DNA of 64,000 nucleotides from Pyxicephalus adspersus (taxonomy: Eukaryota > Chordata > Amphibia > Anura > Pyxicephalidae): the NCBI RefSeq assembly GCF_032062135.1, contig NC_092870.1, positions 100,755 to 164,754 on the forward strand, read 5' to 3'. Below the pieces are notes generated by a model that was given only the letters and a program-made list of their open reading frames with translations, was not told where the DNA came from and did not search any database. The translations under genes and the position numbers were made by a program. This document shows, piece by piece, positions 46,327-57,032 of this stretch (the stretch's first letter is position 1; every line of letters begins with the position of its first letter).

Positions 46327-47418
46327 GGATCATGATTTGCGGATAAAGCCCCTCTCCAAATTCTCCTGAATATAATCAGACATGGCCTTAGTTTCAGGGA
46401 TGGAGAGAGGGTACACACATGCAGACAGGAAACGTTATTTTGGATGGTGGAGAGGTAATAGGTTTGCCTAGGGAACCGTCTGCCTATTTCCCTAGGCACT
46501 GGCGTTTGGGACCTTTAATGGGCAATATAGCTTGTAGTAGCCCTTCCCAGCACAGTACAAACAGAGGTCCTGATGCTTGCGATAGGTCTGCTTTTCTGGG
46601 TTAAGTCGTGCACAGTCCACTTGCATAGGCTCAACTGTTGGGAGAAGGGGGTCTTTGGAAAGTGGGAGCCAGTTTAATAGGTCGCTGGACTTTCCCAAGC
46701 CCGGTCCTGGAAGTGAGTATCAAACCGGATACAGAGAGACACCAGGTCATCAAGAGTAGGGGGAAGGTCACGACCAGCAAGCTTATCTTTAATATGGGCT
46801 TAGAGCCCCTGCCAGAAAACTGCCACCAGGGCGTCATTGTCCCAATTCAATTTAGACGCCAAGGTTCGGAACTTCACCACATCTTGGCCTACTGAGAGGG
46901 AGGCTTGATCTAGGCCCAATATTTCTGAGGCCGCAGAAGACGTCCAGCCAGGTTCATAGACCTTGCGGAAGGTCTGTAGAAAGGCATCCCAGAGAGGTGA
47001 AGCCGAAGCAAGGGCTTCCCCCAACAACAAGGAGATGAAAAAAGCCACCTTGGTTCGCTCTGTGGGAAAATTCTAGGGCTGCAAGTCCAGCTGTATTTGA
47101 AATTGGGTTATGAACCCCCGACAGAGCTTGGGGTCACCTGAGTAGCGGAAAGGAGTAGGAATCCGAAGTGCTGATTATGGGGGCATGGTGGCTGAAGCTG
47201 TAGCGGGTACAGGAGTCCTAGGTACAGGTGCTGGAGTTGCAGTCGCAGAGGTAGAAGACTGGTTGATGGCAGATTGGAGCTCATTCAGACGTTCATCACA
47301 CCCCTGGAGGAAGTCCACAACATTCATATGAAGAGACTCCTGTTTCTAAATCCGCTCATGCAGGTCCTGCATGGAATCAGGCAGAGGAATGTAGGCGGGG
47401 TCCTTGGCCTGAACAAAC
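46327..47418 (-). pseudogene. Chromovirus gag and start of RT
   Basis: Minus-strand capsid (46800-47048) has FISLLLGEALASASPLW, VGQDVVKFRTLASKLNWDND and VAVFWQGL, a typical Ty3/gypsy Gag pattern. A zinc knuckle CLYCAGKGYYKLYC follows (about 46560-46600), with Tyr in the usual His place. The frame then reaches [18 protein letters not shown], the start of RT, at about 46330-46410, where piggyBac copy 2 begins. Stops break it at several points. Confidence 0.88.
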
Positions 47419-48105
47419 TGTCACGGTACTGCAGGGCAGGACGGTGGACCCTCTGTGTCACCAGCTCAATTGATGGAGACGTGCACAGGGCACAGAGTCT
47501 AAGCAGCTGCCTGGTCTTCACCAGAGCCTCTAGAGGTGAGGATGTTGTGCTGCAGGCAACTGCCAGGTTGTGGCCCCCGTGCACGCCGAGGCAGGTGACT
47601 GCTGACAGGCAGGACCAGGATGTGGTACCAGAGCGAGGAGCAGAGAGTAGTCAGGCAAGCCAGAGGTCAGGGCAGGCAGCGATCAGGAGTAGTTGGGGTC
47701 AAGCCGAGGTCGGTACACAAAGAATCAGGAGCAAGAGAATAAACAAACGGGAACCTGGAAGCATAGCCAAAGGAACTCCTTGTTCAGGCAACTTCCTGTT
47801 GCCCTTCACTTCCTTTAAAGGGCAGGGCCTGTGATGAGTGGAGCCATGTCACCTGCTGCATCCTATCCTACCACCAGAGGGGGTCCAGGAGACTAGAAGT
47901 TGGTGGTGTTCACATCTCCACCAGCAGGGTGAGCGCATCTGCGAAACACTCTAGTGCTCTGAGGTAGTGGAGCAGCTGACTGGGAGTCACATGACCCGGA
48001 ACAGGAAGTGAGCTGAGGAGATGATGCCTTGGTACAGCAAGGGAGTGAAAGGTGGGTGGCACTGACGGAGGCACAGATCCCCTGGACCTGCAGGGATCTG
48101 TGATA
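47419..48105 (-). mobile_element. Chromovirus 5' LTR
   Basis: On the minus strand it starts TATCACAGATCC (first bases TA for the expected TG) and ends GCAGTACCGTGACA, directly upstream of gag. The ends form a TGTCAC/GTGACA inverted repeat. It interrupts CR1 copy 2. The matching 3' LTR was not found in the window. Confidence 0.75.
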
Positions 48106-48932
48106 CTTACTTTCCTTTCCAATCTGTCTTTTGTTTTGAAGTTTTGCACATTTGATCTCCTTTTTAAATCTTTTGATATATTCCTTATAGTTATCAAACG
48201 ATGAAGGTGATCCTTCATTTTTATATTTTTGGAATGCCCTTTTCTTGTTCCTTATGGCTTTTTTAACATCAGCTGTGCGCCACATAATCCCGAATGTAAC
48301 TCGGGGTGGATTTACCATGCAAAAAGCGGCGGGAAATTCAGATAATTTTGTATTGGATTCAATACAAAATAGCGTCCAATACAAAGAAATCTTTATTATA
48401 TATACCCATTATTACCCTTATTACCCATTGGAATATATTTTTCAGTGTGCTTTTGTAGAACAGACTTGAAACATTCCCATTTCTGTTCTTTGAGGACAAT
48501 AACGTCTCCCAGTCCAAGTCACAGAGAGCCACCCTTAAAAATGGAAAATTTGCTCTTAAAATCAAATGGTTTTATCTTTCTTGATTTTGCTACCTGTTTA
48601 CAACTTACATTAAATGAAATAGTCACTATTACCCAGATTCTCTTTTATATGCCCATTTGTTATAAGCTCTGCATTGTTAGAAAGAACTAGGTCCAGCAGA
48701 GTATAATTTCTAGTTGGGGCTTCTATAAATTGTACCATAAAATTATCTTGTATTAAATTCACAAATTTCATCCCTTTGCTGTTCCTGTAGTGCCATTACT
48801 CCAGTCAATGTCAGGATAGTTGAAATCTCCCATGATTGAAACACTTCCACTTTTTGCTGCTTTTTCTATCTGTGCTAGTAGTTGATTCTCTATTTTTCCT
48901 TAGCACTGGGGGGCCTATAGCAGACTCCAATA
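48106..48932 (-). mobile_element. CR1 LINE, copy 2 (endonuclease part)
   Basis: Minus-strand text matches 38699-39500 of copy 1, from TTATTGGAGTCTGCTATAGG to the AAAGGAAAGTAAG region. It has an insert of a TTAA MITE fragment at about 48283-48415, and the chromovirus LTR abuts it at 48105. Confidence 0.87.
48283..48415. mobile_element. TTAA MITE fragment E in CR1 copy 2
   Basis: It contains TCCCGAATGTAACTCGGGGT and the palindrome ATTTTGTATTG-GATT-CAATACAAAAT at 48345-48370. Copy 1 of CR1 has no such insert between GTGGCTCAC and CCAATGGGTAATAAG. Confidence 0.82.
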
Positions 48933-49385
48933 ATGAATTGTGTATTGTGCATCCCCATATTTTCAAAGAACGTTCATCTGGCAGACTCTTCACTTACCTC
49001 TCTCTTCAATATGCCTTTCCAAGCCCTCTCAAGGAAGAAGAAAGTAGCTTTTGCTATGGTGTATGTGCTAAGTGAGGAGCAAGATGTGCAAGGACAAGTT
49101 GTGAAGAAGCGCAGGGTTTGGTGTAAAGATTGGTTGATTGACCGAGACACAATTTACCATGAGAATTTGCTACGGGAACTACGCTTGACATCCCCAGATG
49201 ACTACAAAAATTACCTTTGGATGTCGGATGTGTGCTTCCAGAAATTACCTGCAGCAGTGGGACCTTTTCTAAAGAAACAAGATACCTGCATGAGAAAGTC
49301 CATAACAGCTGCACAGAGGTTGATAGCCACACTAAAATACCTTGCCACTAGAAGATCTCTCTGGAAGATCTCTGCAGGACATTAA
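48933..49385 (+). pseudogene. Harbinger transposase, N-terminal fragment
   Basis: The plus-strand frame contains RRVWCKDWLIDRDTIYHENL, DYKNYLWMSDVCFQKL, VGPFLKKQDTCMRKSI and LIATLKYLAT, the conserved N-terminal helices of PIF/Harbinger (HARBI1-like) transposases. The catalytic DDE part is missing; sequence homology stops at LAT. Confidence 0.85.
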
Positions 49386-49599
49386 GTTTATCACTGGGAT
49401 AAATAACAATGTTAACAGCACCATAACTGCAATTTGACACATTAAAGGTAAAAATCTGTATATTGGTGGCTTTCATGACCGAAACTTTAGTCACTTGGCT
49501 GAACTGAGGAAGGGCAGTGGTGAGGCTCATATTGGTGGCCTGGAGGGTAGTTAGATACAGGAGGAGGGTGAGGCTGCTGCTTTGGAGTGGGGAAGGGTT

Positions 49600-49905
49600 A
49601 AATAGGGTAGTGTGGGTTTATTTGGTTCATCAACCCTTTGTTGGCCACATCGGTGACGATCAGTTTCACAGCACATGCTTGTTCTGGGTCCATCTTCCGC
49701 AGTTTTGCAGCAATGCTGAAGTCAAAGGCATCAAACTGATCCTCTTTTTGGCTGAGTATGGCCAAAGCTTGCTGCAAAGTTTGCTTCTTTTCCAGCTCCT
49801 CTTGTTTTCTTTTCCGACTCCTTTTTTAGCTGAGGCCGGAAGTCACTGGAGTGGATGTTGTTGGATCAGGAGCACTTTCCACTAGGTCACTGGAGGACGT
49901 CTGCA
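49600..49905 (-). pseudogene. Harbinger companion (Myb/MADF-like) protein, C-terminal exon
   Basis: After an acceptor TCTTTCTTGCAG (minus, 49905) the text gives SSSDLVESAPDPTTSTP, a stop, then KRSRKRKQEELEKKQTLQQA and FDAFDFSIAAKLRKMDPEQA, resembling the C-terminal BESS-type dimerisation region of Harbinger companion proteins. It converges with the transposase fragment, the usual Harbinger layout. Confidence 0.65.
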
Positions 49906-49998
49906 AGAAAGAAAATAAAATAGAACATATTATAATGCATAGAAGGAAGAAGAGGAAAGATAGGCTTTTCAAAAGGCACCATAGACTTGAGGTAGTTA

Positions 49999-50331
49999 TG
50001 TATAAAAAAACAGTGTATTTTTATTAATATTCAGTACAAAAAAACTTCAAAACAATGGTAGAATCATGTTACAGATTGGCATGTTAGAGGACTCTATCCA
50101 CACTATATTATTTTAATAAGTAGGTTTACAGACTTGCATATAGACTGTGAGACAGAGGACGGGGTCTCTCCAGACACGTTTCGCCCAGATATCTTTTTAG
50201 TGCATATAGATATATACTAAAGGGTGCAACGACCCCTGCAAGACTCGGGACATTCAAAAAGATTATAGTTATGATAAAAACACTTGGACTTACTGTAATA
50301 TAGTGTTGGATTCAAGCCAATTCAATAATAG
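49999..50331 (-). mobile_element. Penelope-like element, 3' end segment
   Basis: It contains CACGTTTCGCCCAGATAT near 50177, like the GGCGAAACG phrase common in Penelope ends. It continues the element interrupted at 50331 by an L1. The outer boundary is uncertain. Confidence 0.55.
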
Positions 50332-50566
50332 TTTTTTTTTATTTTTTGTTTTTTATTCAGTAATCAGTCAAACATTACAAAAAGAGATTGCATCATACAA
50401 AGAGAAAAAATGAGAACACTAAATGTATGTAATGTAATGTAGCAACTGATCACTGACAATTTTTACAGAGATAACAATATATAAACACAAACAATTCTTA
50501 AAGGAAAGGGAAAATGAAACGAGGGAGGGGTGAGGAATAAGGGAATGAAGCTAAGGGGGGGGGGGG

Positions 50567-50585
50567 NNNNNNNNNNNNNNNNNNN
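50567..50585. other. Assembly gap (19 N) beside a G run
   Basis: The gap follows a run of G from 50555, in the L1 3' region. The homopolymer probably stopped the sequencing or assembly. Confidence 0.98.
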
Positions 50586-51840
50586 GAAGACAAACAGGGG
50601 TGGGGGAGAGGCATTAGGACCCGACTAATAAAGGGGCCCATACAGTGTCAGTACAATTAGCTTGGTAGCAATTCAAAAGTTTAGTAATTGCAGTACAGTG
50701 CATCAGTGTTGTCAGCTCCACACATCACAGAAAGATAAGCTTGGGAGGTAGTATATTGTACCCAATAGAACCACGTCTTACGGAACTTATCTGATCTCCC
50801 ATCACGAGAAGAAATCAGGTCTTCTATAGACATAATCTCATTTATTCGCCTAAACCATTGGGGCAACGTAGGGGGAGAAGATTGTTTCCATAACACAGGA
50901 GGGCATGCTTTCGCTACATTTAAGAGATGTTTAAGCAACGAATTATGATATTTTTTCACAGACCATTCATTGAGGTGTAACAGAGTCACTTCAGGCTTAC
51001 CACGGATGTTCACATCCTTCAATTCCTCAACAATGTCTGCCACCTGCCTCCAAAAAGGGGCCAACAAAGTACATTCCTAAAATATGTGAAGCAGACTGCC
51101 CGCTTCCCTTTTACAACGCCAGCAGCGATCATCAGCACCTGGATACATTTTAGCTAAAAGTGTCAGTACTCTGTAGCAACGGGAGAGCAGTTTATAGTTC
51201 AGTTCCTGATACACACTGCTGAGTGCAGCCTTGTGACCTGTATACAACAGTCATTCTCGTTGCTCAGGGGGGAAGGTATAATGCAGTTCTCTTTCCCACT
51301 TATCCAGATAAGGTAAGGACGAGGGGGCAAGTTCTGCCAAAAGTAGCTGGTATGCTAGCGAGCGTGTTCCTCGCATGGGGTTAGTGCCAGCACATACTGA
51401 TTCCAACTTTCAGAGGGGACGCACAAACTAAGCCGGTGGGGGAAGAGAGCGCAAAAAGTGACGCAATTGTATGCAGCGCCACTGAACACTGAACCTAGGT
51501 TACCAAAGGCCAGGCTGGAATTCGGGATGACCCAGAATAGGGGATAGAGGAGCAGGGTGCGTATCTGACGTAATCGTCTTAAAGTGTTTCAGCACAATAC
51601 TCAGAGTGGTCCCTATCAGCGGAAGTTTCAGACAGGCTAAGAGTGCACCCGGCAGAGTCCAAATGGCTCCAGCCAATGGGACGGGCGAGACTGCATTCTC
51701 AAGAGTAACCCTCGGTTTTGAGCACAATTCCTACACCAATCAAATAATCTCCCAAAGTGCACAGACTTCTGATATATCAGAGGGTCTGGGAAAACAATGC
51801 CCCCCCTCAATTTTGGTAAGCGCAAAATCTGCCTCTGAAG

Positions 51841-51862
51841 CCCCCCCCCCCCCCCCCCCCCA
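51841..51862. repeat. C22 homopolymer in the L1
   Basis: A run of 22 C on the plus strand reads as Gly-rich on the L1 coding strand and lies inside ORF2. Length is uncertain. Confidence 0.85.
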
Positions 51863-53667
51863 GACAAAGAGGAGAAACTCCTGTCTAATTTTGTACAATA
51901 TCTGTTGAGGCACATGGACAGGAAGAGCTTGGAGTAAATAAAGTAGTGGCGACATCACATTCATCATTAAAATATTACAACGGCCACACCAGGAGAATGT
52001 GTTTTGCCTCCAACATTGTAAATCTTTCCTTACTACATTTAGAAGGGGGAGGAAATTGAGGTTGACCAGCGAGAACAGGTCCCTAGAAATTTTGTTTCCC
52101 AAATACGAAATGGCAGGCTTTGCCCATTTGAAGGGAAAAAATGGAGACCGCTCCGGCACCAGCTCATCTGGAAGTGAAATAGCGCCTCAGGCTTTTGGAG
52201 ATTATTCTTGTATTTGGAGAGATTGGAGTATTTGCTAATTTCCGCTAGCAAATTCGGCATTGAAGAGCTAGACGCAGAGACAAAGAAAAGTAGATCATCC
52301 ACATAGGCGGCTACCTTATGTTCTTGCTTTCGTACACAAAAACCTTGAATATCGGGGTTGTTCCTTATATGCCTCAGAAAAGGTTCCAAAATTAGAATAA
52401 ATAAGAGAGGGGATAAGGGACAACCCTGACGTGTGCCATTGCTGATAGAGAAGGGCTTAGACAACCAAGCATTCACTTAAATCTGAGCTGTCGAAGTGGA
52501 GCACAAGGATTCAATCCATGTTACTAAGTTTGGAGGTAGACCAAGATGAGCCAATGTAAATTTCAAAATATCCCAATCTACGCGGTCAAAAGCCTTTTCG
52601 GCATCTGCTGCTAGTAACATCGCCTGAATCCCATGGGAATGCACATAATTGATCAGATAAAACATCCTGATCGTATTGTCCCTTGCTTCTCGACCAAGCA
52701 GAAAACCTCTCAATTATAGATTGAATCAGTGGGGTAAGGCGTCTGGCCTAGTATGCTGCTAAACAGTTTGAGGTCGCAATTTAACAAGGAAATCGGCCTA
52801 TAGCTTGAGCAGGAGTTGGGGTCCTTGTCAGGTTTGAATATCAAAGAAATATGGGCCACTAACGTATCTCTGAGCATTAATAACTCTTCCGTCAGCGCGT
52901 TGAATGCAGACAAATACGCCAGAGAAAGCACAGATAGGTATTACTTAAAGTATCAGAGAGTAAGACCATCAGGTCCAGGTGTTTTTCCGGTAGCAGCACT
53001 GGAAACGGCAAAGGCAAACGCCTCAGCTGTGATTAGGGCCCCCAAAGATTCCACTGATTCTGCTGAAAAGGCGGGTAGACCTGAAGAACAAAGATACTCT
53101 CTAATAGAATCTGCCTTAGCATGGTTCGTGCCTCCTAATCTATTGGCATCTAAATTATACAGTTTGTCATAAAATGCCCTGAAGGCCTCTGCAATGTCTG
53201 GGCAGGAGTGAACCAACCCACCGGCAGAAGACATCACACTGGGGATATACGCTCTCCCTCTTTTTTCCCTGAGGGCCTGTGCAAGCGCTCTGCCGCATTT
53301 ATTACTCATGGTAATAGCCCTTGCACTTAGTAAACATGCATTTCGTTTTGAAACAAAGTAGTTCTCGGATACGTTCTCAGGTGGCTATAATTTGTTGCTC
53401 AATCTCAACCGTGTGCTGTTTTTTGTGGGTAACCTCCAATTTGTGTAAGTCTGCTAATAATTCATTCAATCTCACCTCCCTCTCCACCTTACATTTTTGT
53501 CCTTGCTCGATGAACACACCACGAAAATAGCATTTGTGAGCTTCCTAGAGAGACAACGGATTATCCACTGAGGGCCCATTCAATTCAAAAAAAGCTTTAA
53601 GTTCAGTTTCAATTGTCGTGGAGTTGAAATTCAATTTCCAGGAGTACACTAGGCAATTCAATAATAG

Positions 53668-55428
53668 TTGATGTAACAATCATAATCATAAGCGTTAATA
53701 TGTTCTGAGAGAGGAGAAATAGTTTGTATATCACAAATATTACACTAATATAAGAAAAATAATTAGATCATAAATAAAAAGGTCTTACTTGGGTCTCTGA
53801 GGTAAAAACTTGGTAGTATGTTAAATGTTTCTTTATATTGTGTTTTTGTGAGTATCAATGTGGGATAGATCTAGTGAATAAAATAGTAACAATTAGTACC
53901 ATTATCAAAGGGGAATATGAAGAGATTAATGAATTAATATTGATTAGTATAATATAGAATGCTTACAATTGTATAGAATTTGTGTGATTCTTTTTCAGAT
54001 ATTCATAGGTTAGAGGTTCTCAAGATGGCATACCTTAATCATGTATGGTAACCGTTATCAATGAGTAATTGGTTAGAGCCTGAAAAGCTGTTTGGAACTA
54101 TCATGCAGGAGTGGAGAGACAACAGAATAGGGATAGGTAAATCCTAAAGTGCAGGATTCTGATGCGGTAAAACCTGTGATAAAGTAACATAAAGCCAAGG
54201 TCTGATAAGAATAAATTTGTGATCCTAAGTTAATATATGGAAGAACGATATAAAAGAAGTTACTCACCAAGCTATTGGAAGGGTTGACCCGCGCCAGCCG
54301 TTCAAACAAGAGACCGACACCGCCGCTGGTTCAGCCTTAAATGGCTGGTTACCTAATGTGAGACCCAATTCCACTGGGCATGCGCAGTGAGCTGGTCAGT
54401 TGGGGATGTCGGAGGAAACTACTTCCGCTCTTCAGCAATGCGTCATAGGCTAATGTGGGCAGGACAAAAGCGGGAATGACTTCCGCCCATCAATGTAATG
54501 TGATTAGGAGTAGAATTGGTGTCAATTAGCCACGCAAATGAAAAAGGTTTCCATTAGGGTTAATTGTGTTCTGAGGGTGGTATTAAAGGAAAATTAAGGA
54601 TAACATTACTTCCTATTTGGAATTGCGGAATTATTTAGTGTATACCTTAACATCTATACAGTACATATTGTAAAATGCATATTACAATGTATCTATACAT
54701 ATAATATAGACATATGTGTTGTTTAGTTGTAACTGATCTACAGTGAATGAGGATTTTGATATATATAGGGGGAAGAGATTTAGTTAGTGTAGTGATGTTG
54801 TGCTATTTTAATAATGAATACAGTCCGATAAAGTACAATACTTAAATGAACATATGTAGATAAGAGTGGATAAACGATATATATCCTGTTTGTTACAGCA
54901 GTCGCTGGTTAAAAACATGAATTAGTAATTACATCTAGCATTTATACAAAAAACAATAGTGCATAATTTAACATACATTTCCAACAACGATATATATACA
55001 TAAAGTGATTTCTATCCTTGCATCTACAATTAGTGCAAGGAAACTACATTAGAAAGGCTCCCCGTCTCTATGCCCTCACCCACCCAAAAATAGTGGACGG
55101 GAGCCTACCCTGGGAAAGAGGAAGGTTCCCCGGGGGTGCCTCGTCCAATAGGTGGGTCCAGGACCCTGTATGTGTTTCAGAGTCCTAACGAGGGAGAGGG
55201 AGATTGGCGAGAGACATTTCTGTAAACGCCATCATTGACCCACACAAAAGTGTAGGTCCCTTGTAGGACAAAGACCACAGAAGGGAGTCGAAATAGAAAC
55301 AGAGTAAAGATAATTAAATTACTAAGAGTATTACTGAAGGAAAGATTCACTAAATATAAAATCAGAGTCTATATAAAGTTTGCAAAGTGTTGGAAAACTA
55401 TAATTGATGAAAGGATTATAAGAATGAT
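53668..55428 (-). mobile_element. Penelope-like element, 3' untranslated region
   Basis: AT-rich sequence between the GIY-YIG stop and the L1 target site, with a GC-rich patch (54290-54420) including CATGCGCAGTG. No frame is conserved. Confidence 0.6.
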
Positions 55429-55831
55429 TTAAATGAAATCATAATTTAACCCCGGAGGGTATGTTGCTCTTAATTGGTAGATCCACTTAGTTTCCATTTT
55501 TAGAAGGGTCTCGTCAATGTCCCCACCTCTTTGGGGAAAGTTGTTCCAAGACTGAAAACTTTTGTCGAAATTATGGGACAACCCCACATGATGGCTTACT
55601 GAGGTAGTCATTTTGCCCGAATTAATTAGGTGCAAATGTTCATAATATACGTTTCTTGAGCATTCTCTTAGTTTTTCCCACATAAAATCTTCCGCACTTG
55701 CAGGAGATTAGGTAAATAATTCCTGTTGATAAACAGGTAATATGTTGTCTGATCCTGTGTATGTGAGTAAAGCTGGATTGTTCCTTAAACCACGGACACT
55801 GGAGACGTTGTCCGCATCTGTGGGTGCCTAG
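55429..55831 (-). pseudogene. Penelope GIY-YIG endonuclease domain
   Basis: On the minus strand from the hAT junction: CPWFKEQSSFTH, then IIYLISCKCGRFYVGKTKR, the GIY-YIG core, and near the end NNFPQRGGDIDETLLKMETK and WIYQL, the family C-terminus. It stops at 55429. The hAT insertion removed it from the RT; the frame matches across the target duplication apart from a change near 55690. Confidence 0.88.
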
Positions 55832-57032
55832 TAGTGTTGGTGTTTGAATTCGGGTCGTCCTAATGTTTGACCCGAATATGGCTGTTCAAATTCGGGTCGA
55901 CCTGACCCCAATATTGCTGGATTCGAAGCCCCAAATTCGGTCCTCCCACAATGCCTAGGGACCTCCCCCATAATTCCTAGGGTCCTCCAATAACAGCAGG
56001 GATGCTCTCCTCCATGTTTGTTGTGGCAGGCAGCCGATTGGCTGTCTGTCACTGCATGCCACACAGGCAGCCATTGGCCTATATAAGGCCAGGGCGTGCC
56101 TGCATTTATCACTCCTAACAGAGATTTGCTAGCATCACAACCTTTCTGTGCTGCTTGGCTTGCTTTGTCAAAGTAAAAAAAAGTGCTTTACTTACTCTGT
56201 GTCACACTCACACTATTAGATAGATAGTTGGATTGTACTGTATTGTTTCAGTCTTGAAATCTACTGTACTCAGATAGGTAGAGTCTTTCACCGTTAGATA
56301 GTCAGTCAGTGTGTTTACATACACGCAGCCAGAGCCAGGGTACCCTCTCTGACTGCGTGCACAATATCACACTTGTACTGAGAGACAGTCACACAGACGC
56401 AGTGTATACTGCAGTATGTTGTTTGTATACTGTGCTGCATACAACACACACAGTGCACTTGCATTTTTGGTGTCAACCCTCCCCCCAATAAAAAAATCCA
56501 CTTACTGTAAAAATTTACACTTTGTGAAGCATATTCGCTACAAACTATTTTGCAGGGTGTCAAGCCACACAAGAATTTGTACAATGTCTGGCCAAAAAGG
56601 GGCAGCTTTGGCACGGGTGGCATGGAGTGGGAAGATATATTTTCTATACAGCTTATTGGGTAACTTTGGTGGCAGCTGGGGAAGATGCAGCTGCAGCAAG
56701 GCCTGCATACCTACCTCCGCTCAGAGTACATTGCCATGCAATCTACTCCTCGACCTCCACTTCCACCTCCTCCTGTGACTCTTGTGCCTCAACCTCTTCC
56801 TCCAGGAACACTTTGCTGTGGAGACCCAGCACCTCCCATTCGGCAGGATCTGTTCACCGCCAGCAAAAACCTGCAGTTTGCTATTTCGGGGCACAATTCA
56901 GACTTTGCCACGCAGTCCTGAGGTTGCGAAGCCTGGGTTCCCCCTAGCCACATGGGCACAGCCATTCTAAGTGCCCTGCGGGAGCACGACGACATATGGA
57001 TAACTCCCAACAGACTCTAGCCAGGCAAGGTC

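Larger units (their letters stand above)
50332..53653 (-). mobile_element. L1/Tx1-type LINE, 5' truncated, with target duplication
   Basis: CAATTCAATAATAG flanks both ends (50318-50331 and 53654-53667). The minus-strand ORF2 runs from 53309: GKTPGPDGLTL, then YRPISLLNCDLKLFSSILG (about 52760-52815), LLAADAEKAFDRVDWDILK (52560-52620), TRQGCPLSPLLFILILEPF (52390-52440) and AYVDDLLFFVSAS (52270-52310), where the catalytic YADD is YVDD. The C-terminal Cys/His region near 51100-51130 is RCWRC-like. An A-rich tail lies at the left end. Frames are broken. Confidence 0.92.

Noticed and set aside
47274..47834. A 186-codon plus-strand frame
   Set aside because: It runs antisense across the chromovirus leader and LTR.
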